Shown here: positions 41,791-50,182 of the stretch, piece after piece
Position numbering within the stretch: the first letter of the stretch is position 1
Layout of the letters: every line of letters begins with the position of its first letter
Assembly: GCF_016862955.1 (NCBI RefSeq)
Contig: NZ_BONY01000021.1
Coordinates: 81,130 to 145,129 of the forward strand
Direction: 5' to 3'
Source: Rhizocola hellebori
GTDB taxonomy: Bacteria; Actinomycetota; Actinomycetes; Mycobacteriales; Micromonosporaceae
Length of the DNA stretch: 64,000 nt
Notes under the pieces: generated by a model
Databases searched by the model: none
What the model saw: only the letters and a program-made list of their open reading frames with translations
What the model was told of the DNA's origin: nothing
Program-made: the position numbers and the translations under genes

Positions 41791-43311
41791 TCACATCTCG
41801 GCCGCGGGTTTAAGGGGCTTAGTTGCCGGGCCCTGAAGCACCTGGCCGTCGACGTCGAATCGCGACCCGTGACACGGGCACTCCCAAGCCTTTTCGGCGT
41901 CGTTGAAGGCCACGACGCAGCCGAGATGGGTGCAGGTCGCCGAGACCATGTGCAGCTGGCCGCTGGAGTCTCGATAGGCAGCGCATTTCTCGCCGCCGAT
42001 CCGCAGCACCGCCGCGGCATCCAGCGGGAGCTTTTCGGGCGACTCGACCGGCGAACGGCGTAGCCGGTCACGAACGAAGTGGCCCGCCACCTTGACCGTG
42101 CTCTTGAGCACCGGCCCGGCCGCGAGCAGTGGGTGCACGCGTTGCGGGTCGAAGACGTCGGCCCACGGCAGGTCCTGTCCCGCGATGGAGGAGGCGATCA
42201 GCCGGCCGGCCATGATGCCGTTGCTCATTCCCCAGCCCGCGAAACCTGTGGCCACCCAGGTGTGTTTGGCGCCCGGATGCAGCCGGCCCACATAGGGCAG
42301 GCCATCGCTTGAGGTGTTGTCCTGCGCGGCCCACCGGTAGGCCGGCTCGAGCTCGCCGAAGTGCTGGTGGGTCCAGGCGGCGAGCCGCTCATACCGTTCG
42401 GTGACCTCGCCCGCGCCGGGCTCGAAATGCTCCCCGGTGACGATCAGCAGGCGCTGGCCGTCGCCAATGGGGGCGGTGCGCACCGACCGCGTGTTGTGCT
42501 CGCGGGTCAGGTACATGCCGTGCGGGTCGCGATCGGCCGGAATCGGCGCGGCGAGCACCACCTCACGCCGGGGGACCAGACGGGTGAAGAGCAGCGACCG
42601 GTCGAAGGTGGGATAGTGCGTCGCCACCACCACCTCCCGGGCGGTGATCGCCACGCCGTGATCGGTGGTCAGCCGGCACGGCTCGCCTTCGTCCAGCTCC
42701 ACGATGCGGGTGTGCTCGTAGATGGCGCCACCGGCGGCGATGAGAGCATCGGCTATCCCGAGCAGGTAGCGCCGCGGGTGAAACTGCAGCTGATTTTCCA
42801 CCCGAACAGCCCCCGCGATGGGGAAGGGAAGGCCCGACTGCCGGGTGAAACTGGCTTCCAGGCCCGCTTTCGCGGCCGCTTCGGCCTCCGCGTATAGCTT
42901 GTCGGCTTCGTGGATCTGCTCGGCATAGGTGAAGGCGGGCAGGCGCTCCAGCTCGCAGTCGATGCCCAGCTCGGTGGCAGTCAGGGCGGCGTACTCCACG
43001 GCGTCCTGCTGCGAGCTGGCGTAGAGCTTGGCGGTCGCGGCTCCGAACGACGAGGTGAGCCGGTCGTAGATCATGGCGTGCAGCGAGGTGAGCTTGGCGG
43101 TGGTGTTTCCGGTGACGCCGGTGATTATCCGCGCCGCCTCGACGACGGTCACCTGACGCCCCGCTTTTGCCAGCTCCCATGCCGTGCTGAGACCGGCTAT
43201 GCCGGCGCCGATCACGACCACGTCGGCGCTCATGTCGGTGTCGAGAGACGGAAAGGCGGTCTCGGGCGTGGTGTCGATCCAGTACGACTCCGGCTTTCCC
43301 GGCAGGGTCAT
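41791..43311 (-). CDS. FAD-dependent oxidoreductase with C-terminal Rieske domain
   Basis: This 506-aa protein starts at ATG 43311 (MTLPGKPESYWIDTT). A DAO-type FAD domain opens with DVVVIGAGIAGLSTAWELAK (GxGxxG) and contains YVGRLHPGAKHTWVATGFAG and GWGMSNGIMAGRLI near its end. The last 100 residues are a Rieske [2Fe-2S] domain: CTHLGCVVAFND (CxH) and CPCHGSRFDVDGQVL (CxxH). Such fusions oxidise amino acids or related amines using the cluster as an electron shuttle. It diverges from a kinase gene. Confidence 0.93.
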   Translation of the reverse strand: MTLPGKPESYWIDTTPETAFPSLDTDMSADVVVIGAGIAGLSTAWELAKAGRQVTVVEAARIITGVTGNTTAKLTSLHAMIYDRLTSSFGAATAKLYASSQQDAVEYAALTATELGIDCELERLPAFTYAEQIHEADKLYAEAEAAAKAGLEASFTRQSGLPFPIAGAVRVENQLQFHPRRYLLGIADALIAAGGAIYEHTRIVELDEGEPCRLTTDHGVAITAREVVVATHYPTFDRSLLFTRLVPRREVVLAAPIPADRDPHGMYLTREHNTRSVRTAPIGDGQRLLIVTGEHFEPGAGEVTERYERLAAWTHQHFGELEPAYRWAAQDNTSSDGLPYVGRLHPGAKHTWVATGFAGWGMSNGIMAGRLIASSIAGQDLPWADVFDPQRVHPLLAAGPVLKSTVKVAGHFVRDRLRRSPVESPEKLPLDAAAVLRIGGEKCAAYRDSSGQLHMVSATCTHLGCVVAFNDAEKAWECPCHGSRFDVDGQVLQGPATKPLKPAAEM

Positions 43312-43437
43312 GGCCTCACAGCCCTCTGGTTGATCTGCTCGCTCAAGAGCCGGATTACCCTTCAATCCGGGCGGCAAAACAAGCCTACCCACCATGAACA
43401 ATGTTTAGCCGGAAGCTGGGCAGGAAACCCCTTAGCC

Positions 43438-44940
43438 ATGGCGCAGACAACGCTTTCAGGCCGTTACCGGCTCGTCGAGCAGCTGGGCAGCGGTGGGATG
43501 GCGGTCGTTTGGCGTGGTTACGACGAGGTCCTCGGCCGCCAGGTCGCCATCAAGGTGCCGGGTCCGGAGCTGGCCGCCAACGAGGCGTTCGTGCAGCGGC
43601 TGCGCGGCGAGGCGCAGGCGGTGGCCCGGCTCTCCCATCCCCATATCACCGCCGTGCACGACTACGGCGAGTCGCTCGCCGAGGACGGCAAGCCTCAGCC
43701 CTATGTGGTGATGGAACTTGTCGAGGGCACCACCCTGCATGACGTGCTGGCCACCGGGCGCGATCTGCCATGGCGCGATGCGGCCGCCATAGCGGCGCAG
43801 ATCGCGATGGCGCTCGCCGAGGCGCACGAGCGCGGCATCGTGCACCGCGATGTGTCGTCGTGCAACGTGATGCTCACCGCGACCGGGGTCAAGGTTCTCG
43901 ACTTCGGCATCGCGGCACTGATCGGCGAGCATGACTCGCCCGAGCCGGACAAGCTGCTGGGAACCCCGGCTTACGTTGCCCCGGAACGGCTTCGCGAGAA
44001 CGAGGTCGCCGCGGCCGTAGACGTCTACGCGGTCGGCATTCTGCTCTACCGGATGTTGCGCGGGAGGTTTCCCTGGCCGGTGGAGACGCCCACCGCGTTG
44101 CTCGAAGCCCATCTCAGGCTCAAGCCCGCCCCACTGCCGGAAGTTGCGGGCCGGCCGCAAGGGCTGGTTGAGCTCTGCCATCGCTGTCTGGCCAAGGATC
44201 CGGCCGATCGCCCCACCAGTGCCGAGCTGGCGGCAAGGCTGGCCAAGATTGCGGGCATGCGTAAGCCGACGGCGCTCACCAAGGTGCCGGTGTCCCCAAA
44301 GCCGCCCGCGCGCACGACCGTCCTGTCCTGGGACACCGCGCCCTTGACGCCCGTCCCGGCAAGGAATGAGCTTCTTGGCGAGCCGCTGGTCCAGCGGGGT
44401 CGTCCACTCCGGATGGCCGCTACCGGCGGTCTCGGCCTGGTGGCGCTGCTGCTCACCGCCTGGACCCTCGCCGGCGCGCACGCTCCCGTCGCCAACCGCT
44501 GGGGCCCGCCGGCTCGGGCTGCCGAGCAATGCCACGTCACCTATCAGGTAACCCGCGATGATGGGAGTCGGTTTGAAGCGGCCATCACCATCCAAAATGG
44601 AGCGCCGGCGCAAGAGTCAACTCAGCTTCGCTTTCCGTGGCCGGGTGATCAGAAGATGCTCTCCGCCGACGGCGCGGCGTGGAAACAGACCGGCCACGAG
44701 GTCGTGGTCGAGCCGGACGGCGGGGCGACAAACGTTGTCCTGGTTGGAAGTTATGGCCGGCTGAACGCGCTGCCCGGCAAGTTCAGCTGGAACGGCGCGG
44801 AGTGCTCGGCCACCGTGCTGGGCACCCCGGCCGATTCCGTGGTACAGGCCCAGCAGGCGGCGGCGTCCAGTGGCGGCACGAATGACGGCGGTGGCAAAAA
44901 GGGCAAGGGCAACAAAGGCGGCGGCAAAGGACCCGGCTAG
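43438..44940 (+). CDS. Membrane Ser/Thr kinase with CBM2-like outer domain
   Basis: This 500-aa protein starts at ATG 43438 (MAQTTLSGRYRLVEQLG). The kinase domain (1-285) has LGSGGMAVVWRG, the ATP Lys in RQVAIKVPG, VHRDVSSCNVML (Ser in place of the usual Lys after HRDV) and VLDFGIAAL. A juxtamembrane linker leads to one transmembrane helix (GGLGLVALLLTAWTLAG). The outer domain resembles a carbohydrate-binding module of family 2: CHVTYQVTRDDGSRFEAAI, QLRFPWPGDQKM and SWNGAECSATVLG, with the two terminal Cys. It ends in a Gly/Lys-rich tail. It may sense a cell-wall or plant polysaccharide. Confidence 0.88.
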   Translation: MAQTTLSGRYRLVEQLGSGGMAVVWRGYDEVLGRQVAIKVPGPELAANEAFVQRLRGEAQAVARLSHPHITAVHDYGESLAEDGKPQPYVVMELVEGTTLHDVLATGRDLPWRDAAAIAAQIAMALAEAHERGIVHRDVSSCNVMLTATGVKVLDFGIAALIGEHDSPEPDKLLGTPAYVAPERLRENEVAAAVDVYAVGILLYRMLRGRFPWPVETPTALLEAHLRLKPAPLPEVAGRPQGLVELCHRCLAKDPADRPTSAELAARLAKIAGMRKPTALTKVPVSPKPPARTTVLSWDTAPLTPVPARNELLGEPLVQRGRPLRMAATGGLGLVALLLTAWTLAGAHAPVANRWGPPARAAEQCHVTYQVTRDDGSRFEAAITIQNGAPAQESTQLRFPWPGDQKMLSADGAAWKQTGHEVVVEPDGGATNVVLVGSYGRLNALPGKFSWNGAECSATVLGTPADSVVQAQQAAASSGGTNDGGGKKGKGNKGGGKGPG

Positions 44941-45296
44941 CTGAGCAGGTTCAGCAGATCTTCCCGGCCGAACATGGCCGCGGTCGCGATGGCCGACGGG
45001 CTTCCCGCGCCCGGGTCGGCGCCGTGTTTGAGCAGAGCTTCGATGATGTCCAGGTCGCCCTTGAACACCGCTCCGGCCAACGGGGTCTGCCCGCGATCGT
45101 TGGCCACGTTGGGGTCTGCGCCGCGGGTCAGCAGGGCGTTGGTGGCCTCCCGGTGCCCGTGGTAGGAAGCGAGCATCAGCAGGCTGTCGCCGCGATCGTT
45201 GGCCAGGTCGACAGATACTCCCGCGTCGATACAGGCGGCCAGCTCGTCGGCCTGACCCTCGCGCGCCAACCGGAAGAAGAGGTCGGAATCAGTCAT
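44937..45296 (-). CDS. Ankyrin-repeat protein
   Basis: This 119-aa protein starts at ATG 45296 (MTDSDLFFRLAREGQ). It contains about three ankyrin repeats: AACIDAGVSVDLANDRGDS, ALLTRGADPNVANDRGQTPL and ALLKHGADPGAGSPSAI, with the G-A-D-P/V turn and T-P-L/L-M-L helix starts. It is soluble and probably a small interaction module. Its end overlaps the kinase gene on the other strand by 4 nt. Confidence 0.9.
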   Translation of the reverse strand: MTDSDLFFRLAREGQADELAACIDAGVSVDLANDRGDSLLMLASYHGHREATNALLTRGADPNVANDRGQTPLAGAVFKGDLDIIEALLKHGADPGAGSPSAIATAAMFGREDLLNLLS

Positions 45297-45348
45297 GGGT
45301 CCATTGTGGGCCCGGGAAGGGGGCATGGCGCCCCCTTCCCGGCCTCGA

Positions 45349-46800
45349 TCAGCCGATTCGAGCCAGACTCTGGTTTGCGTCGTCCTGCTCCCACTCCGCG
45401 TCGATGTCCGGTGCGGGTGCGGTGATCGGCCGGACGACCGTGGCGGCAAGGATTATGGCCACGGTCACCAGCGCGGCCCCGACGCCGAAGGCAAGGTGGA
45501 AGCCGTCGGTCAGCGCGGCCGGCGCGGCGACCCCCTCGGCGAGCAGATCTGTGGTGCGGGCAGTGGACAGGGACGCCAACACCGCCAGGCCCACCGCGCC
45601 GCCGACCTGAGCGGTGGTGTTCACGAGCCCTGAAGCCAATCCCGCGTCGTCGCGGGTGGCATCGGACATGGCGAGCGTCATCATGGTGGGGAAGGACAGG
45701 CCGCCGCCGACACCGAGCGCCACCAGCGCTGGGAGCAGATCGGTGAGGTACCGGCCGTCGATGGGTGTCTGGGTGAAGAGCAGCAATCCCGCGAGGATGA
45801 GCGTCAGACCCGCCAGCAGCACGGTGCGCTCACCGAAACGGGCGCTCAGCCGCGCCGAGAACCCGACCGAAAGCGTGCCGATCGCGATCGCCACCGGCAG
45901 GAAGCCGAGCCCGATCTGAAGGGCGTCATAGCCGAGCACCTTCTCCATGTAGAGGGTGCCCAGGAAGAACATGCCGAACATGCCCGCCACCATGAGCATC
46001 TGAACCGCGTTGGCCCCCAGCACATTGCGCGAGCGGAAAATCCGCAAAGGGAGCAGGGGCTTGCGGGCCCGCGCCTGGCGCACCACGAAACCGAGGAACA
46101 GGGCGATCGACAGCGCGCCGAGCCAGCCGGAGCCGGCGGGGCTTTCCACGATGGTGTAGACACCCAGCATCAACGCGGCGGTGATCAGGATGGCCCCCAG
46201 GACGTCGGCGCCCTTGCCGAGCCCGATGCCGCGTTCGTTGTCTATCAAGCGAATCGTGAGTACGAAGGCGGCCACCCCGATCGGCAGGTTGACCAGGAAG
46301 ATCCAGTGCCAGTTCAGGGCCTGGGTGAGCACGCCACCGGCGAGCAGGCCGATCGAGGCGCCGGCCGCGGCGACGAAGCTGAACACACCGATCGCCCTGG
46401 CCTGCTCGGCGGGCTTCGGGAACATGGTCACGATCATCCCGAGGGTCACCGCGGTCGCCATTGCCCCGCCGACGCCTTGCAGGAATCGTGCCGCGATAAG
46501 CATCTCGGCCGACTGTGATGCTCCACATAGGAGCGAGGCGGCGGTGAACAGCGCCAGCCCGGTGAGGAAGACACGCTTTCGGCCCACCAGGTCGCCCAGC
46601 CTGCCCGCCAGCAGGAGCAGGCCGCCGAAGGCGATGAGATAGGCGTTGATCACCCACGCCAGGCCGGACTGGCTGAAGCCCAGGTCCGCCTGGATCGCGG
46701 GGAGTGCCACGTTAACGATGGTCTGGTCAAGGATGATCATCAACATCCCCGCGCAGAGGACGAAGAGAGCGAGCCAACGAGAGTCCTTGGTTACGGTCAC
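45349..46800 (-). CDS. MFS drug transporter (DHA2, 14-TM)
   Basis: This 483-aa membrane protein has about 14 helices. MFS motifs: motif A GRLGDLVGRKRVFL, motif C-like AAGASIGLLAGGVLTQALNW and LDQTIVNVALPAIQ at helix 1, typical of the EmrB/QacA DHA2 group. It lies 39 nt downstream of the MarR gene, on the same strand, with an operator-like site between the two. It should pump hydrophobic or cationic compounds with proton exchange. Confidence 0.92.
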   Translation of the reverse strand: MTVTKDSRWLALFVLCAGMLMIILDQTIVNVALPAIQADLGFSQSGLAWVINAYLIAFGGLLLLAGRLGDLVGRKRVFLTGLALFTAASLLCGASQSAEMLIAARFLQGVGGAMATAVTLGMIVTMFPKPAEQARAIGVFSFVAAAGASIGLLAGGVLTQALNWHWIFLVNLPIGVAAFVLTIRLIDNERGIGLGKGADVLGAILITAALMLGVYTIVESPAGSGWLGALSIALFLGFVVRQARARKPLLPLRIFRSRNVLGANAVQMLMVAGMFGMFFLGTLYMEKVLGYDALQIGLGFLPVAIAIGTLSVGFSARLSARFGERTVLLAGLTLILAGLLLFTQTPIDGRYLTDLLPALVALGVGGGLSFPTMMTLAMSDATRDDAGLASGLVNTTAQVGGAVGLAVLASLSTARTTDLLAEGVAAPAALTDGFHLAFGVGAALVTVAIILAATVVRPITAPAPDIDAEWEQDDANQSLARIG

Positions 46801-46822
46801 GATGTGACCGTACCAGATAGTT

Positions 46823-46839
46823 TTGTTCGGGACTATTTG
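46823..46839 (-). promoter_or_regulatory. MarR operator-like site before the MFS gene
   Basis: TTGTTCGGGACTATTTG lies between the marR stop (46840) and the MFS start. The identical 17-mer recurs upstream of marR at 47349. The GTTCG arm pairs with CGAAC about 13 nt on (in TTAACGAACTA), forming a partial palindrome. Confidence 0.6.
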
Positions 46840-47325
46840 TTAACGAACTACTGTGGGGACCTTCGCTGCGCGCCGCCGCGGCGGCTTGTCGCACTGCATA
46901 GGCGTGGACAGTCTTCCCTCGGCCAGCTGGGTCAGCCCCTTCAGGAAAGCTTCGCGCTGGTCATCGGGCAGGCCGGAGAGGACGTCGGCATAGATCTTCG
47001 TCACCACTTTTTCGGCCTTGGCGACCATCCGCTCGCCGGCCGAGGTGACCGCGATGATCCGGGCTCGGCGGTCGGTGCTGGAGGGCACGCGCTCGGCAAG
47101 GCCGGCCCGCTCGAGCGCGTCGATGGTGACCACCATCGTGGTCTTGTCGAGGTTGCACCGCTCGGCCAGCTCGCTCTGCGTCAGCTCCTCGCCGATCGCC
47201 TTGCTGAGCACGCAGTTTTCGCGGGGCGTGATGCCCAGCTCGGCAAGGCGCACGGTCATCTCAGTCTCGAGGGTGTGCGTCGCCACATGCAGGAGCAGCA
47301 TCAGGTCGGGAGCGGCGATGGGCAT
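46840..47325 (-). CDS. MarR-family regulator
   Basis: This 161-aa winged-helix protein has LTQSELAERCNLDKTTMVVT (recognition helix), IDALERAGLAERVPSSTDRR (wing with the D-x-R-x-R/K signature) and a dimerisation helix at each end. It precedes the MFS transporter gene on the same strand; the shared 17-bp operator sequence upstream of both genes suggests it represses itself and the pump, with release by the pump's substrate. Confidence 0.92.
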   Translation of the reverse strand: MPIAAPDLMLLLHVATHTLETEMTVRLAELGITPRENCVLSKAIGEELTQSELAERCNLDKTTMVVTIDALERAGLAERVPSSTDRRARIIAVTSAGERMVAKAEKVVTKIYADVLSGLPDDQREAFLKGLTQLAEGRLSTPMQCDKPPRRRAAKVPTVVR

Positions 47326-47348
47326 AGGTCCAGCGTAGCAAGACTGTC

Positions 47349-47373
47349 TTGTTCGGGACTATTTGCTGAACAA
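47349..47373 (-). promoter_or_regulatory. MarR operator-like palindrome upstream of marR
   Basis: TTGTTCGGGACTATTTG is followed by CTGAACAA, so TTGTTC and GAACAA form an inverted repeat about 25 bp long, 24 bp upstream of the marR start. The 17-mer is identical to the one before the MFS gene. Confidence 0.65.
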
Positions 47374-47410
47374 ACCATTTCCAGCCGGGTGGCTTCGCTA
47401 GGCTGAGCCA

Positions 47411-48367
47411 GTGATCTACCTCGGCTCCTACGGCACTCAGATCCTGAGCTGGCCGTCGCGGGTGGGATACCCGTGCCCTTCACCCTCGTTCCTCGCGTTG
47501 CACCCGACCCAGCCGGTGCTCTACGCGGTCAGCGAGCAGGAGGGGGGTGCGTTCATCGCCTTCCACCTCGGCGAAGCGGAGGAGGCACGCGCGGTCAAGA
47601 CCGGTGGCAGCTCCCCGTGTCACGTGGCCGTGCACCCCGGGGGCGCGATGGCGGCGGTGGCCAACTACGCGGACGGCTCGGTCGCCCTGGTGACGCTCGA
47701 CGCGGAGGGTCTGCCCGCCGGAGAGCTTCTCGTGCACCGGTTCTCCGGCTCCGGGCCCAACCGGGAACGGCAGGAGGGGCCGCACGCGCACTTCGCCAAG
47801 TTCGTCGGCGATCAGCTGTACGTCGTCGATCTCGGCTCGGATCGCATCCACCGGCTCGATCTCGCGGCAAACGTGTTGGGCGCCATTGCCTTTCCCCCGG
47901 GCAGCGGGCCACGTCACTTTGCTGGCGGCCGGCCCGGCCACTGGTTCGTCACCTGCGAGCTCGACGCGACAGTGCGCGGCTACCGGGAGGAGCCCGACGG
48001 CTCGTGGACCGCGGCGGGAGTGCTCAAGGCGAGCTCGAGTGAGGGCCTGAATTACCCGTCGCACATCGAGTGCTCCAGCGACGGAGGCCTTGTCTACGTG
48101 GCAAACCGGGGGCCGAACTCGATCACCGTCTTCGCCGCCGACGAGCAGGCGGGGCTGACAAGGGTGGGAGAGGTTGCGGTGCAAGGAGCGTGGCCACGCC
48201 ACTTCGCGCTCTACGGGGGCTATCTCTATGTGGCCAACCAGGACAGCAACAACATTGTTCGGTTCCGGATAGGCGATTCCGGCCTTCCGTCCGATCCGGA
48301 ACAGTTACTAAACCTTGACAGTCCTAGTTGCCTCCTCCCGTGCGATGACGCCAGGGCGGTCTGGTAG
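47411..48367 (+). CDS. Lactonase family protein (6-phosphogluconolactonase-type propeller)
   Basis: This 318-aa protein starts at GTG 47411 (VIYLGSYGTQILSW). It is a seven-bladed propeller of the YbhE/lactonase type: FLALHPTQPVLYAVSEQEGG, SPCHVAVHPGGAMAAVANYA, GPHAHFAKFVGDQLYVVDLG, GPRHFAG and WPRHFALYGGYLYVANQDSN. The family hydrolyses 6-phosphogluconolactone or acts on related lactones. No pentose-phosphate genes are adjacent. Confidence 0.87.
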   Translation: MIYLGSYGTQILSWPSRVGYPCPSPSFLALHPTQPVLYAVSEQEGGAFIAFHLGEAEEARAVKTGGSSPCHVAVHPGGAMAAVANYADGSVALVTLDAEGLPAGELLVHRFSGSGPNRERQEGPHAHFAKFVGDQLYVVDLGSDRIHRLDLAANVLGAIAFPPGSGPRHFAGGRPGHWFVTCELDATVRGYREEPDGSWTAAGVLKASSSEGLNYPSHIECSSDGGLVYVANRGPNSITVFAADEQAGLTRVGEVAVQGAWPRHFALYGGYLYVANQDSNNIVRFRIGDSGLPSDPEQLLNLDSPSCLLPCDDARAVW

Positions 48368-48376
48368 GTTACATTC

Positions 48377-48721
48377 GTGGTCTTCATCGCGTCACGCCAT
48401 CCTGTGTGGCGGATGGTGCGCCGGTCATTGCAGTTGCTGACCGGCGCCGTGATGCTGACCGCAGCTTTGAGTTCAGGCCCCGTCGATGTCTCGACGGTAG
48501 CGATCCAGCCGCCCGTCACCACCGCCGTGTCGATGGCCGGCACACCCAGCCCTGTGCAAGGGTTTGTCGACTCCACGCCGATCCATGCCGAGCCAGCTGT
48601 CGCAGCGGCCGTCCTGGATCGGGCCGAGCAACCCGCACCTGTTGCGCTGACAGCGATCAGCGTTCTCTCGGGCCGCATTCTGGCGGCCGCGCTAGGCGAG
48701 CGCGCACCTCCGCGTCTCTGA
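48377..48721 (+). CDS. Small secreted or membrane protein, unknown
   Basis: This 114-aa protein starts at GTG 48377, 9 nt after the lactonase stop. It has one hydrophobic helix (SLQLLTGAVMLTAALSSG) followed by a Pro/Val/Ala-rich tail with no cysteines. It is either a signal peptide plus short secreted peptide or a single-pass protein. No family is recognised. Downstream lies the coiled-coil membrane protein, 54 nt away. Confidence 0.5.
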   Translation: MVFIASRHPVWRMVRRSLQLLTGAVMLTAALSSGPVDVSTVAIQPPVTTAVSMAGTPSPVQGFVDSTPIHAEPAVAAAVLDRAEQPAPVALTAISVLSGRILAAALGERAPPRL

Positions 48722-48775
48722 GCGCCAATCCCCCCACAAACTTTTTTCGCACACTTCCCCTCGAGGTGCACCTTC

Positions 48776-49576
48776 ATGAACGCCGTCTTTCTCGAATTCC
48801 TGCATGGGCTGATGCAAGCCGCCGCCATCTGGCTGGCGCTGCTGGCCGTTGCCGTCATTGCCCTGTCCGTCATGGTGCGCCGCCCCGCCAAGCGAGAGCG
48901 GTTGCCCGAAGAGCAAAGAGTCCGCGGAGCGTTGCTCAAACGAGCCCGGTTGACCGCTCAATACGAAGAGCTGAATCGCTTCGCCGATGAGGTTTCGGTC
49001 GCGGCGCAGCGCGCTGCCGCCACCGCCGATCGCCGCCGTGCGGAATGGCTGGCCGCTCAAGGCCGAGTCCAGATCGCCTGGGAGGCCTATACGGCCTGCG
49101 ATGATCAGGCAAGGCGGCTGACCGCCGCCGCGGCGATTCCGGCCCCGAGAACACCGTCGACCCCGGCGGAATACGCGGAGCGGGAAAGGTTCCTGCACCG
49201 GGCCGCGATGGCCGCATGCAGCCACCGCCAGCTCTCCCCGCTGGACCTGTCCGATGCCCTGGCCCACCGCAACGGCTGGGATCCGCGGCGTCACCCGGTC
49301 GAGCAGGAGATGGTGCTGCGGCGGGTGGCCCGCGACGGCCTGCTCGAGACGTATCACGCTGCGGCACAACAGGAATCGGCCGCCTGGCAGGTGGCCAACA
49401 CGGCCACCGTGGCCGCGCGCAGCCTGCGCGAGGAGGCCTATCTGGCCGCCGATCGGGCACGCCAGGCCAAGCGGGTCGCGCGGCCGGGCCGCCCGGCCAA
49501 CCGCACCGACACCCGTCCACAATGGTCGGTTCAGTCCACGGTCGGGATGCGGCTGATCGCCCGCCCGACCCGCTGA
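48776..49576 (+). CDS. Single-pass membrane protein with coiled coil
   Basis: This 266-aa protein starts at ATG 48776. The N-terminal helix (AAAIWLALLAVAVIALSVMV) spans the membrane, followed by basic residues and a long Ala/Arg-rich helical region predicted to be coiled coil (EELNRFADEVSVAAQRAAAT, ADRARQAKR). No catalytic motif is visible. Its 3' end overlaps a broken DUF72 gene on the other strand by about 45 nt. Confidence 0.6.
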   Translation: MNAVFLEFLHGLMQAAAIWLALLAVAVIALSVMVRRPAKRERLPEEQRVRGALLKRARLTAQYEELNRFADEVSVAAQRAAATADRRRAEWLAAQGRVQIAWEAYTACDDQARRLTAAAAIPAPRTPSTPAEYAERERFLHRAAMAACSHRQLSPLDLSDALAHRNGWDPRRHPVEQEMVLRRVARDGLLETYHAAAQQESAAWQVANTATVAARSLREEAYLAADRARQAKRVARPGRPANRTDTRPQWSVQSTVGMRLIARPTR

Positions 49577-50182
49577 GCCGCGCCACCAAAGGCGATGGCG
49601 TCGGCGATGGCCGCCGCGCGGGGTCGTTGTTGAAATAGACGAAGAAGCCGTCGCGGTCGCCGTACTCGGCCGCGATCCGTTCCACCCACGACCGCAACGC
49701 TTTGCCGCCGTAGCGCGGACGTGGCGTGGCGCGGCCTTCGTGCATCCGCAGATAGCCGAAGCTCGCCGTGCGCCACAGCGGGCCCAGCGGCCGGCCGAGC
49801 CTGTCCGCCCAGCACAGGGCGGCGTTGTGCCGCTCCAGGGTGTGCCGCAGCTCGCCGGTGAACCAGGACGGATGCCGTGGCTCCACCGCGGCGAGGGTGC
49901 CGTGCGGAAGGAGCTTCAGCACCTCATCGAGCGCGTCCACGTCCGCCTTGAGCGTGGGCGGAAGCTGAAGCAGCACCGGCCCGAGCCGAGCGCTTCGGCG
50001 TGCCCGAAGAAGCGGGCCACCGGCTCGGCGGGATCGTTGAGCCGCTTGATGTGGGTCAGGTACCGGCTCATTTTCACCGCCACACGGAAGCCGCGTGGCG
50101 TGCGCTGCCGCCACTGCTCGAAGGTGTGCCGCTCGGGCAGCCGGTAGAAGGCGTTGTTCACCTCTACCCACCAGGCCTGCGT
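49531..50182 (-). pseudogene. DUF72 protein, 5'-truncated and frameshifted
   Basis: Directly after the glycosidase stop the minus strand reads AWWVEVNNAFYRLPERHTFE (the DUF72 VEVNxTFYRLP block, missing about 40 N-terminal residues) and VAVKMSRYLTHIKRLNDP. Near 49985 a one-base loss shifts frame at HAEALG/GPVLLQLPPTL. The second frame carries VEPRHPSWF, SFGYLRMHEG and VYFNNDP, then a second shift leads to AAAIADAIAFGG and a stop at 49531. Truncation at the glycosidase end suggests a deletion fused the two genes. Confidence 0.8.
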
